This document shows, in pieces, positions 25,912 through 35,512 of a DNA stretch of 64,000 nt; the first letter of the stretch is position 1, and each line of letters opens with the position of its first letter. Position numbers and translations under genes: made by a program. The notes under the pieces are model-generated. The model did no database searches. It saw only the letters and a program-made list of their open reading frames with translations, and had not been told where the DNA came from. Source of the DNA: CBDBKE01 sp965218055 (GTDB lineage: Bacteria; Acidobacteriota; Terriglobia; JAJPHL01; JAPKYU01); NCBI GenBank assembly GCA_965218055.1, contig CBDCKA010000001.1, forward strand, positions 682,001-746,000. The letters run 5' to 3'.

Positions 25912-26828
25912 GCGCACGCGTGCGCCGGCCGCAGGTCGCGTATGCACGTGCACGCGGTCTGTCGGGTCGCCGCGCGTGCGCCTTGCTCTCCGTCGCACGG
26001 TCCACGCTGGGCTACCAGTCGCGGCTGGTCGACCGGGATGCCCCGGCGCTGGCCGCGATGCGTCGTCTGGCGGCGCAGTATCCGCGGTACGGCTATCGCC
26101 GGATTCGGATTTTCCTAAAACGCGAAGGGCACACGATGAGCACGGACCGGACCCATCGCCTCTGGCGCCAGGCGGGGTTGCAGGTGCCTCGGCGGCGGCC
26201 GCGGCGCCGGGTCGCCCTGAGCCGGCCCCGCCCGGTGCCCGCCACTGCGGTCAATCACGTCTGGGCGTACGACTTCGTGTTCGACACCTGCGCGAATGGG
26301 CAGACGCTCAAGTGCCTCACCGTCGTCGACGAATGGACCCGCGAGTCACTCGCGATCGACGTGGCCGGCGGCATTCGGTCCGGGCGCGTTATCGAGGTGC
26401 TCACGCAGCTCGTGAGCGTCCACGGAGCCCCACGTTACCTCCGGTCCGACAACGGCCCCGAGTTTGTCGCGGGTGCGATTCTCCGGTGGCTGCTCCAGGC
26501 GCAGATCGAAACCGCGCTCATCGAGCCGGGGAAGCCGTGGCAGAATGCGACCGACGAATCGTTCAACGGGAAGTTCCGCGACGAGTATCTGAGCCTGCAG
26601 TGGTTTCGGAACCGCGTGGACGCGAAGGTGGGGATCGAGCAATGGCGACGGCACTACAACGACGTGCGCCCGCACTCCAGCCTTGGCTATCTGACGCCAG
26701 CCGAGTTCAAAGCGCAGCTCCGTGCTGGCTCGGATGACGGTGGGCGCTCGCCGGCGATGCCGGCTCACGCTGACCAAGAAGAACACGAGAGCGACTTAAC
26801 CATGCCGACTGGCGCTGTTCTCCAGTAA
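25905..26828 (+). CDS. IS3 transposase OrfB, full length (copy 2)
   Basis: 307 residues with the complete DDE integrase core (DFVFDTCANG, RSDNGPEFVAG, DESFNGKFRDEYL) and the basic linker VPRRRPRRR missing in copy 1. Ends ...PHSSLGYLTPAEFKAQL plus a tail. It overlaps orfA by 7 bases in the -1 frame, the normal IS3 arrangement giving an OrfAB fusion transposase. Confidence 0.95.
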   Translation: MVGARVRRPQVAYARARGLSGRRACALLSVARSTLGYQSRLVDRDAPALAAMRRLAAQYPRYGYRRIRIFLKREGHTMSTDRTHRLWRQAGLQVPRRRPRRRVALSRPRPVPATAVNHVWAYDFVFDTCANGQTLKCLTVVDEWTRESLAIDVAGGIRSGRVIEVLTQLVSVHGAPRYLRSDNGPEFVAGAILRWLLQAQIETALIEPGKPWQNATDESFNGKFRDEYLSLQWFRNRVDAKVGIEQWRRHYNDVRPHSSLGYLTPAEFKAQLRAGSDDGGRSPAMPAHADQEEHESDLTMPTGAVLQ

Positions 26829-26857
26829 TCGGTGGTCCGAAGAAAGCCGGCAGGTCA

Positions 26858-29371
26858 CGGGAGCAACACTGTGCTAAAGGCAGGCGCGGCTTCGCCCGTG
26901 GCAGCCAGCGGATCGGTGGCGCCTAGACCCGTCGTGAAGATTTGGAGCGTGTCGCCTCGCTGCGCCGGGTTCTCGGCCGTAATGGCCCGCGATTGTCCGT
27001 CTAGGATCGCCCCGTTTGCCCCCGCAATGAATATCCCCGGCTGCGCCGGCGCGATCAGATAACTCTGCGGCGCGGTCAGTTGTCCGTTCACGTTCACGAC
27101 GACCGAAACGCTGTCCCCGGACTGCAAGCTATAAGGGACCTGCGCGTTGATCTGCCCCGGCCCCGCAAAATACAGAGGGATGTCCTCCGTCCCGATGCGC
27201 ACACTCACCCCACTCAACGTCCGCTCCAAAGGCAACTGGGTGGCAACGGTATTGGCGGTTGCAAATCCCGACCCGAAGATCGAGATGATCCCGCCGGGCG
27301 CGAGCGGCCGCCGGGACGTGAAGCCGGCGCCTTCCACGACGCCGTCCGGCGACAACACCGGCAAGCTCGCCTGCCCCGCGGCCGCCGAAGCGGTAACCGT
27401 GACCGTCCGTTCGACAGTCGGGTAGGTCCCGTGCAGCGCCACAAACGTCATCGTCACCTCTGCCGCCTCGCTCGCCGGCACCCAGGTGCCGCTGTAGAAG
27501 CCATCGCCGAGCGACGCCATCGAGATGTTCGAGCCCTCCACGGTGGCTACTACCGTGGCGTCGCTCAGGCCCGAGCCGCAGGAGTCTACCACCGTCGCCA
27601 GCAGCGGGGTTGGGAACGAGACCGGCACCACCAATCCGGTTCCGACCGAGGTGACCACCATTTCCATCGACTCCGCCGCGCATTGGGCCGCTCTCGGAAG
27701 CTCCCGCGCCAAAACAAACGGAAACCCGGCATAAATGAGCACGACCTCGATCACCCGCGTGCCGCCGGGCGTGAACGTAGCCGTAATCTGGCCCCGATAA
27801 GTCCCCAGGGGCAATTCCGTGAGATCGATTTCGACACCGACGTTTGCCGCCTGCGCCGAAACAACGCCGCTCGACGGGGTGATCGAAAGCCAGTTGCCCC
27901 CCGTCTCGGTCATGGTCTGGAACTGGAACGTCGCCGAACCACCGCCGGTGTTCCCGGCAAACAGGTCATTCACGGGAATTTCGATTTCACCTTCCTGGAT
28001 GACAAATAGCAGGCCGTGGGAGGAAAGCTCCGGCGATGCCGGCGTCGCCGCGGGAGCCACGTTCAGCGTCACCGCAACCAATTGCGGATCGTTCGCCGCC
28101 CCCGGCGCCGAGACCGGAACCAGCTCATGATAGACGCCCGCACTCAGTCCTGCCATGCTGATGCTCAGCACCGTCGACGACGCGCCTGTCCGCCCCACGG
28201 TCGCGGTCCCCGACAACTCCGAAAACTGCAGCCAGTTCTGGGGAGCCGTCAAATTCGCCGGGATCGTCCAGTTCAAGTCGCCGAGGCCGCCATTAATGAT
28301 CCGCAGCGCTTGCGGTGGCGGCGAGCCGCCTTCCGCCGTCCGGAAGACGAACGACGACTGGCTCAGCAGCAAGCGGCTGCCGACGGGACTCGCCACCACC
28401 GTCACCGGCACGCGCACCGAGTCTCCGCCCGCGGTATTCTCGATCAGGATCTCGGCCTGATACGTGCCCGGCGTGGCAAACGCCCCAAAATTCACGTCCA
28501 GGATCAGGACAGACGGCAGAATTGCGGTCGCAGTTCCGCTCGGCGGAGAAGCGACCAGCCACCCCGTTCCGTTCAGCAGCGTCACCGAGGCACGCCAGCT
28601 CAGTGTCCCTCCGTTGGCGCGGATTTGCAGTGCCTGGCGTTGCGTAACTGCTCCCACGAGGCCGGCGAACCTCAGCGACTCCGGGCGGACGCTGGGCGGG
28701 GCGGCCGACACACCGGCGGCCTCATCGACCACCACATTGTCGAACGTCTGGCTCGAAAAGTCGTACAGCGCGATCTGTCCGCTGGCAAAGGCATTGGTCG
28801 TGATCGTTGTAGCCGGCTCCGAGGCGCCATCCAAATAAGCGGAGTAGGTGTTGCCCACAACCTCGACGCGAATGCGCGGGTCACTGACGCCCGGGGTGAA
28901 CAGGCCGCTGACAATATTGAATGCGCCGCCATAGGTGTTCCCATCGGTAACGACATGCCAATACAGGCCATTCCCGCCGCTAAAGAAGCCTCCATTCACC
29001 AGCAAGACACCCGTTCTCCCAACGGATGTCCCCGGAGCCGGAGCGCTGCGGAGCCATACTCCGCCATCCCCCACATCGTTGATGTCGAACTCGACCGAAA
29101 AATCGGTGAGGGCGAATGGGAGTGACGAATGAGCATTCGGGAAGTTGGTGAGAATTGTGGCTTTGTAGACGCCCCCCGCCGCGGTCCAAGCACCGATCTC
29201 GTTACCCCATTGTGGCGAAGCTCCCGAAGAAAAGTTGTCCGTAAAGATGATTTCAGATCGGGCAGCCGATGAGGAAACCAATGCCACTGTTGTTAGCAAG
29301 ATCGCCCACCGTAGGAAGCGCACGGCAGATTTTCGGCTCATCGGAATTTTCTTGCTAAAGGCAGAAGTCAT
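26858..29371 (-). pseudogene. Large secreted multi-domain protein with TIGR03437-type end, cut by IS copy 2
   Basis: 838 codons remain. A signal peptide (FLRWAILLTTVALVSSSAAR) is followed by a LamG/concanavalin-like domain (NFSSGASPQWGNEIGAWTAA ... NTYSAYLDG). After this come two BACON/Ig-like beta-sandwich repeats (about 220-570), a further Ig-like region, and the TIGR03437 domain (VVEGAGFTSRRPLAPGGIIS ... INAQVPYSLQSGD ... LQIFTTGLGATDPLAATGEA). The last 64 residues lie detached at 23812-24007. It is probably a cell-surface or exported adhesin-like protein; the function of the end domain is unknown. The start could also be the internal ATG at 29341. Confidence 0.88.
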
Positions 29372-29639
29372 TTCATGCCGTTGACAACACGCGTAAGCAG
29401 ATTAGACAGCCTCTTTCCGTGCGAGTCAAGACCACGGCACCGTGCTGAGCTGTGCGGTTCGGCAGATAGAGGGTTAGCCTAACACCCCCTCGGTCCACAC
29501 GAACGTCCACACAGAACAGTCGGAAGCCCCTCATTGAGCCCAATCACGGGAGTTCTCGACAGACCCCGGTGAGAGGAATACTATCTCGTCGGAGGAACTG
29601 CCTCATGCCCCTGCACCTCTACCGCTGGGAGAACGCGTT

Positions 29640-30932
29640 ATGAAACGAAGAGACTGGCTTCGATGTGCCGCTGGGGGAGTCGTGTCCCGGCTGGTCTGCC
29701 CGGAGCTGAGCCGCGCCGAGCCCGAGCCTCTGCCGTGGCCTCAAAACGACGGTGATCTGAGAATCACCAGCGTCCGCCTGGTCAAAGTGCGGCCCAAACG
29801 CCCCGTCCCAACCTATACGCCGGACCCCAACTCCTGGACCGCGCGGCTACGACGAGGGACAGAAGAAATCGCCAGCCCGATGTCGATCTACCCCAAGTAC
29901 AAGCCGTCTCGTTCTTTGTTTGGGCCCGACGATGAGCGGCTGGGGCGAGTGTGGGTCGAGATCGGCACCAACCAAGGTGTGAGTGGGCTGGCTCCGGGAG
30001 GTCCCGGAGCCGGACCCTTCATCGGGGGTCACCTAGTGAAACTTCTGCTTGGAGAAAACCCGCTCAACGTCGAGCGTCTGTGGGACATCCTGTGGCGCTC
30101 GACGATGTTCTACGGTCGCAAGGGAGCCGTTCTGCACGCGATCAGCGGGGTGGACCTAGCCCTCTGGGACCTCGCCGGGAAGGTTTGGGGACTCCCTGTT
30201 TACAAACTTCTCGGTGGTGAGACCAAAGCCCGCATCCCCGCCTACTGCACGGGGAATGATATCGAGCAGCATGCAGAGTTCGGATATACGAAGCTCAAGC
30301 TGGCGCTGCCGTATGGTCCGGTGGACGGCAAAGACGGGATTCGCAAGAACGTGGCGCTGGTGAAGCGTGCCAGGGAGGCGGTTGGACGTCACGGCGAAGT
30401 CATGATGGACTGCTGGATGGCGCTGACCGAGCGGTATACGCTCGAATTGGCCGAAGCGTTCGAGCCCTATCGGGTCTACTGGTTGGAGGAGTGCTTGCTC
30501 CCTCACGACTACGAAGGAATGGGGCGGCTGCGGAAGCTGATTCGCTCCACGCGCATCGTCACAGGCGAGCACGAGTATACGCGGTATGGGTTTCGGCAAC
30601 TGCTCGAACACGATGCCGCCGAGATCTGGCAACCGGACGTCCATTGGTGCGGAGGGTTGACCGAGCTACGGCGGATCGGGGCGCTGGCTGCGGCCTACGA
30701 CATCCCGGTCATTCCCCACAGCGGCGGCCAGCGTGACTCGGTGCACTACATCATGGCAACCCCGAACACCCCCTGGGCGGAGTTCTCCCGAGGAGGGATG
30801 CCACCGCCCGGTGGTCCAGCCGTGGTCTATGAGCGCTACGAGCAGGACAACCTGCTGAGCCGCGGCCCGGAGGGCATATACACGCGACCGTCCGAGAAGC
30901 CAGGCTTCGGTTGGGACGTTGAGGTGATCTAG
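29640..30932 (+). CDS. Enolase-superfamily dehydratase, L-rhamnonate dehydratase-like
   Basis: 430 residues with an N-terminal Tat-like start (MKRRDWLRCAAGGVVSRLV). The MR-MLE fold is clear: YPKYKPSRSLFG, AISGVDLALWDLAGKVWGLP, the KLKLALPYG lysine region, and metal ligands in MMDCWMALTE, YWLEECLLPHDYEG and TGEHEYTR. WQPDVHWCGGLTELRRIGAL and IPHSGGQRDSVHYI complete the site. The pattern and insertions closely follow L-rhamnonate dehydratase, which converts L-rhamnonate to the 2-keto-3-deoxy acid. The exported location is unusual for that enzyme, so the true substrate may differ. Confidence 0.85.
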   Translation: MKRRDWLRCAAGGVVSRLVCPELSRAEPEPLPWPQNDGDLRITSVRLVKVRPKRPVPTYTPDPNSWTARLRRGTEEIASPMSIYPKYKPSRSLFGPDDERLGRVWVEIGTNQGVSGLAPGGPGAGPFIGGHLVKLLLGENPLNVERLWDILWRSTMFYGRKGAVLHAISGVDLALWDLAGKVWGLPVYKLLGGETKARIPAYCTGNDIEQHAEFGYTKLKLALPYGPVDGKDGIRKNVALVKRAREAVGRHGEVMMDCWMALTERYTLELAEAFEPYRVYWLEECLLPHDYEGMGRLRKLIRSTRIVTGEHEYTRYGFRQLLEHDAAEIWQPDVHWCGGLTELRRIGALAAAYDIPVIPHSGGQRDSVHYIMATPNTPWAEFSRGGMPPPGGPAVVYERYEQDNLLSRGPEGIYTRPSEKPGFGWDVEVI

Positions 30933-31033
30933 CAAGCCGGTGCAAAACCCACTTCCACCTCCCCCACGCATCTGCGCGTGAGTGTGGGTGTATCGCTGCT
31001 TGGGATAGGCGTGCGAGACTTACGCCACTTCGC

Positions 31034-32602
31034 TCACGGAGCCACGCATGGAGCCCCGCCCACGATCGGTGCGTGAATGACCGTGACGGTCTTTGCGGAC
31101 AGTGCTTCGTTGAGGGCGGAGGCGAACGCCGTTTCTGTCGTCGCCAGGACGCCTCTCGCGCCGAGCGACTCGGCCAGCTTGACGAAGTCAATTGGGCCGA
31201 GCGAGCTGCTGATGGCCTCGCCGTATTTGGCCTCGTGGCCGGATTGGGTGATGCCCCACGACTGGTCATCGGCAACCACAGCGACGAACCTGATGCCCTG
31301 GCGCACGGCACATTCGATTTCACCGACCGTAAAGGTGAACGCACCGTCGCCGGCGAGCAGCAACACCGGCCGATCGGGATAGGTCAAGCGCGCAGCCATC
31401 GCGCCTCCCAGTCCCCAGCCGACCACACCGCTCCGACCACAAGTGAGCCAGTGGCCGGGGTAGCGGTTCGTCAGGAGTTGGTGACACCACTGGCCAAAGC
31501 TGCCTGCGTCAAACAACAAGACCATCTCATCGGTGAGCACTTGTTTCACTGCGCGAACCAAGTGACTGGCGTGGAGCTTGTCCCCGGCCTGTTCGGCCGC
31601 TTTCCTTTCAACTGCGTCACGAAACTCTTGCCGGCGGTGGCGGGCCTCGGAAAGCCAATCTGTATGAGAAGGCCCTGACACGCTCCGATAACTCCCCATC
31701 AGATCCGCCCAACCGCGGTCGATGTGCAGAACCTGGGCATCGTCGCAGAGCGCCTCCGGTTGCAGATAACCCAAGCGCCAGTCCGGCGTCGCGCCGGCCA
31801 ACACGATCAAGTCGGCATCCGGCAACAGGCGCGGCCCGCCGGTCGCGGCACCGATCACACCCACGAAGTTTTCGATCGGCCGGTCAATCGCGCCGCGGTC
31901 CCATATCGGGGCGACGACCGGGATCGAATAGTGCTCTGAGAAATCGCACAGCGCTTGCCCTTCGTTGGCGTAGTAGGCTCCGCTACCCGCCACGATCAGC
32001 GGTCTCTTAGCCTGGGAGAGCTTCTGCGCTGCTTGTTTGAGGTCCACGCCTGGTGATGTAGGCATGGGGGGAGATGCGATGGGACGGATCATTTCTTCAC
32101 CCGTAATCTCGGCCTGTTGAATATCCATCGGAAACGTCAGATGGACCGGCCCAGGGGGAAGAGCCGCGGCGCTCGACATCGCTTCACCGAGAATCTGCAG
32201 GGTCCTCTCCGGGCGATCAATCACTCGGGAGAACTTGGTTGCCGGCCGTGCTAGAGCCGGCTGGTCAATATCTTGGAAGTGGCCCATGCCCATCGTTTGC
32301 AGGGCGTGGGAGCCCGAGATCAGCAGCATCGGTGCGCCATCGAGGCAGGCGTCGACGACGCCCGTCATCGCGTTGGCGTGGGCCACACCACCCGAAACGG
32401 CGGCCACACCAGGACGTTTCGTGAGGCGGCCGTGAACCTCCGCCATGTAGGCGGCAGTCTGCTCGTTGCGCGTATCCACGAGCCGCAGACCGGCCTGGCG
32501 GCAGGCGTAGTAGAAGGGGTCGAGCCCGTGTCCACACAGGGTCGCGACCCATTCGACCCCGCGCTCTTGAAGGCCTTTCACGAACCAATCAACCGCCGTC
32601 AT
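31034..32602 (-). CDS. Thiamine-diphosphate-dependent enzyme (acetolactate synthase-like)
   Basis: 522 residues in the three-domain ThDP layout. The N-terminal domain has the catalytic Glu in DTRNEQTAAYMAEVHGRLT (about residue 47), followed by a central nucleotide-like domain (RPLIVAGSGAYYANEGQALC) and a C-terminal ThDP domain with GDGAFTFTVGEIECAVRQG near residue 420. The usual GDG-x(26-30)-NN motif ends in VVADDQSWG, so the metal-ligating Asn pair is replaced by Asp-Asp. The reaction is unknown; family members decarboxylate 2-oxo acids or carry out carboligation. Convergent with the dehydratase gene, possibly part of the same sugar-acid pathway. Confidence 0.88.
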   Translation of the reverse strand: MTAVDWFVKGLQERGVEWVATLCGHGLDPFYYACRQAGLRLVDTRNEQTAAYMAEVHGRLTKRPGVAAVSGGVAHANAMTGVVDACLDGAPMLLISGSHALQTMGMGHFQDIDQPALARPATKFSRVIDRPERTLQILGEAMSSAAALPPGPVHLTFPMDIQQAEITGEEMIRPIASPPMPTSPGVDLKQAAQKLSQAKRPLIVAGSGAYYANEGQALCDFSEHYSIPVVAPIWDRGAIDRPIENFVGVIGAATGGPRLLPDADLIVLAGATPDWRLGYLQPEALCDDAQVLHIDRGWADLMGSYRSVSGPSHTDWLSEARHRRQEFRDAVERKAAEQAGDKLHASHLVRAVKQVLTDEMVLLFDAGSFGQWCHQLLTNRYPGHWLTCGRSGVVGWGLGGAMAARLTYPDRPVLLLAGDGAFTFTVGEIECAVRQGIRFVAVVADDQSWGITQSGHEAKYGEAISSSLGPIDFVKLAESLGARGVLATTETAFASALNEALSAKTVTVIHAPIVGGAPCVAP

Positions 32603-32861
32603 TCACACCCCCAAAAGTGTTGGGGACCACAGATCAGCACAGGGTAACACTGATCCAAGCAGTCCCGACGACGCAAGCATTCGGGCCGCCAAAACAGTCG
32701 TAATCATGGCACTGCGACGACTGCTTCACTGTGCCCTGTTAAGTTCTGCTATGATCCGTTGACCAAAGTCTTGGAGGGGCCCGCATATGAGCCCGAGCAA
32801 CAAAGGTAGCCCTCGTAACTGGGGCCGCGAGGGGGATGGGACTATCGGTGGCGCTGCTGGT

Positions 32862-34295
32862 TCACTCGCCCGCCAGATCGAAGACGTAGAGCATGGCACC
32901 CGGCCGGACGTCCTGGAGCCACGGTGTTGAGTCCATGAACCAGAGAGGCCAGGCGCCCCCCGTGCCCGCCAAGATTGCGATCTGCTGTCGCCCATCCACG
33001 GCGAAGCTGACAGGTGGGGCGTTGATGCCAGTTCCCGTCTGAAAGTGCCAGAGTTCGTCGCCTGTGGAGCTGTCGTAGGCTGAGAAACGCCCACTAGGAT
33101 CGCCTGTGAAAACGAGCCCCCCAGCAGTGGCAAGCGTGCCTCCGAGAAGTGGAGATGAAGTGCGCGTCTTCCACCGAATTTCACCCCTCGCTACATCGAA
33201 TGCCGTCAGAATCCCAGTGATCTCGCTCTGCGTGTTGTCCAGTCCTCCTCCCACAAAAAGTTCAGCAGGCTTGTAGTCCTGCGGCTTATGAACAAGCACG
33301 TTACAGCTTTCGATGACGGGGATGAAAGCGAGCCTTTCATTCGGACTGTAGGACATTGGAGGCCAGTTCTTCCCGCCCATATTCCCAGGGCAGACGAGCG
33401 CTCTCGGGTTATCCCGACTGGGCACCGTTTTCGGATTCCGGTCGAGGGGTCGACCCGTCATAGGATCCAGGCCCGAGGTCCAAATGAGTTTGTCTACGAA
33501 CTGGACGGCGTAGATAAACTGCCCGGTGGTTCGATCGAGGGCGTAGAAGAATCCGTTTCGGTCGGCGTGAATCAGGGCGCGACGTTTTTGGCCGCGAATC
33601 TCAACGTCAAGCAAGATACTCTCGTTATTGCCGTCATAGTCCCAGGCGTCTGCCGGTGTGTATTGGTAGTACCACTTGATCTTTCCGGTCTCAGGGTCAA
33701 GGGCCAAAACCGAGCTCGTGTAGAGGTTGTCGCCTACCCGATAGGAGGGATCCCAGTCCGGACCTGGGTTACCCACACCCCAGTAAAGAGTCTCAAGCTC
33801 GCGATCGTAGGATCCAGTGATCCAGGTTGGTCCTCCCCCTGTCTTCCATGAATCCCCGGCCCAGGTTTCGTGCCCGGGTTCTCCCGGGCCCGGGATCGTG
33901 TAAACTTTCCACACTAGATCGCCAGTTTTTAGGTCGAGGGCCGCAATCCAGCCGCGGATCCCATACTCGCCCCCGGCAACGCCGGTGAAGACCTTACCTT
34001 TGGCGACTAAGGGAGCCGCCGTAGAGGATTCCCCCTTTTCTGGACGGGCGAGGTGTGTCTCCCACACTTTCTTTCCCGTCTGCTTGTCGATCGCGATCGT
34101 CCGACCGTCGAGCGTGTTCTCGACAATTGTTTCCTCTGCGATAGCTACTCCACGGTTGTTAATACCGCAGCAGACTACGCGCACCACGTCCCGGGGAACC
34201 TTGGGATCAAACCGCCACACGAGCCTGCCCTCGTTTCGAAGGTCCAATTTAAAGACTTCCCCCCAGCCAGAGGTGATGACCTGACCGGCGCTTTT
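32862..34295 (-). pseudogene. PQQ-binding quinoprotein dehydrogenase, 5' end lost at an IS
   Basis: 478 codons, open up to the IS border with no start. The eight-bladed propeller is visible through tryptophan-docking repeats: DKQTGKKVWETHLARP, LKTGDLVWKVYTIPGPGEP, DPETGKIKWYYQYTPADAWD, GEIRWKTRTSSPLLGG and STGDELWHFQTGTGINAPP. ETWAGDSWKTGGGPTWITGS is typical of the PQQ active site in alcohol or glucose dehydrogenase-type proteins. The N-terminal about 60-100 residues including the signal peptide are missing, so it should not be exported. Confidence 0.88.
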
Positions 34296-34382
34296 TGTAC
34301 CAAGTGGAAAGAGAGAGAATCCACTTGAGGAGGAAGTGAGGTCAAGCCGACAAGGAGTTACAAGCCGGAGCAGATTGTAGCG

Positions 34383-34622
34383 GTGCTACGGCAGATAGAA
34401 GTGCAGATGGCGAACGGGAAGACTGCGCCCCAAGCCTGCAAAGAAGCCGGAATCCACACCCAGACCTACTACCGGTGGCGGAAGGAATATGGGGGGCTGA
34501 AGCTGGATCAGGCGAAACGGCTGAAGGAATTGGAGAAGGAGAACACTCGCCTGAAGCGACTGGTCGCGGAGCTGTCGCTGGAGAAGCAGGTGCTGCGGGA
34601 TGTGGCACAGGGAAACTTCTAA
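34383..34622 (+). CDS. IS3-type OrfA (start codon probably lost)
   Basis: The listed start is a GTG inside the family homology. The recognisable frame goes back to 34341 as VKPTRSYKPEQIVAVLRQIE, where families begin M-x-x-x-R-Y-x-x-E-Q-I. The expected ATG position is GTC. It has a helix-turn-helix (ACKEAGIHTQTYYRWRKEYG) and coiled coil (RLKELEKENTRLKRLVAEL), ending DVAQGNF as usual. Confidence 0.8.
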   Translation: MLRQIEVQMANGKTAPQACKEAGIHTQTYYRWRKEYGGLKLDQAKRLKELEKENTRLKRLVAELSLEKQVLRDVAQGNF

Positions 34623-35458
34623 GCCCTGAGCGGCGGCGTTGTGCGGTAGAGCATGCGCGGGAGCAACACGGGTTGTCGGAACGGTATGCCTGCCGGCTGC
34701 TGGGGCAATGGAGAGGGACGCAACGATAGGAACCGAATCCTCGGCTGGACGAAGAAAAGCTGACGCGAGCTGTCATTGCCCTGGCAACGAAGTATGGGCG
34801 GTATGGGTACCGCCGGATCACCGCTTTACTGCGGGGCGTGGGATGGGAAGTGGGCAAGGATCGAGTACAGCAAATCTGGCGGCGCGAGGGGCTGAAAGTG
34901 CCGCAAAAACAGAAGCCCCGGGGTCGGTTGTGGTTGAACGACGGCTCCTGTGTGCGACTACGGCCGGAGCGACCGAACCACGTTTGGAGCTACGACTTCA
35001 TGAGTGCCAGAACGCACGAGGGGAGAACGCTGCGGCTGCTGACCTTGCTGGATGAGTACACGCGGGAATGCCTGGCGATCCGGGTGGAGCGGAGGATGGG
35101 CAGCCAACAAATCATTGAGGCGTTGTCGGACGTGATGTTGTGGCGAGGGATACCGGAACAGATTCGATCCGACAATGGTCCCGAGTTCATCGCCCAAGAA
35201 CTGCGCCAGTGGTTGGCAAATCTAGGGACAGGGACACTGTACATCGAACCGGGCAGTCCCTGGGAGAACGGGTACTGCGAGAGTTTCAATGGGAAGCTGC
35301 GGGACGAATGCCTGAATGGAGAGATCTTCTACTCGTTGAAGGAGGCACAGGTGGTGATTGAACAGTGGAGGGTGCAATACAACACGGTGCGGCCGCACTC
35401 GGCGCTCGGCTATAGGCCCCCGGCGCCGGGGGCTATAGCCCCCCTCCCCTGCCACTGA
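34618..35458 (+). pseudogene. IS3-type OrfB with in-frame amber stop
   Basis: The frame reads LSPERRRCAVEHAREQHGLS then CRLLGQWRGTQR, a TAG at 34727-34729, and continues EPNPRLDEEKLTRAVIALAT ... through the DDE core (WSYDFMSARTHEG, RSDNGPEFIA, ENGYCESFNGKLRDECL) to the stop. Both halves are in the same frame, so a single nonsense change, probably from a Tyr codon, inactivated it. Confidence 0.88.
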
Positions 35459-35512
35459 AACCAGTTTCACAGCCCCAGGCTGCGATGTAAACTCTCGCTA
35501 CGGTTGGTACAA

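Larger units (their letters stand above)
25578..26857 (+). mobile_element. IS3-family element (IS407-like group), copy 2, full length 1280 bp
   Basis: Same terminal repeats as copy 1 (TGACCTGCC / GGCAGGTCA) but in the opposite orientation and without the 39-bp deletion. Both genes are intact. The flanks are the two halves of the disrupted pilin (left) and the large secreted protein (right). Confidence 0.96.
34296..35511 (+). mobile_element. Second IS3-type element, decayed, between two truncated genes
   Basis: Candidate ends TGTACCAA (34296) and TTGGTACA (35504-35511) form a short inverted repeat. It is not closely related to the three-copy element. orfA has lost its start codon and orfB has an in-frame amber stop. 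The flanks show no target duplication, and both neighbouring genes are cut at the element, so it probably marks a deletion or recombination between two former copies. Confidence 0.8.

Noticed and set aside
30945..30995. Hairpin between the dehydratase and ThDP genes as a bidirectional terminator
   Set aside because: The best stem is only 5 bp (CACGC/GCGTG) and no U-run follows, so it is too weak to call.
34296..35511. Grouping the element at 34.3 kb as a fourth copy of the three-copy IS3 element
   Set aside because: Protein sequences and ends differ clearly (TGTACC ends rather than TGACCTGCC); it is a different IS3-family member.
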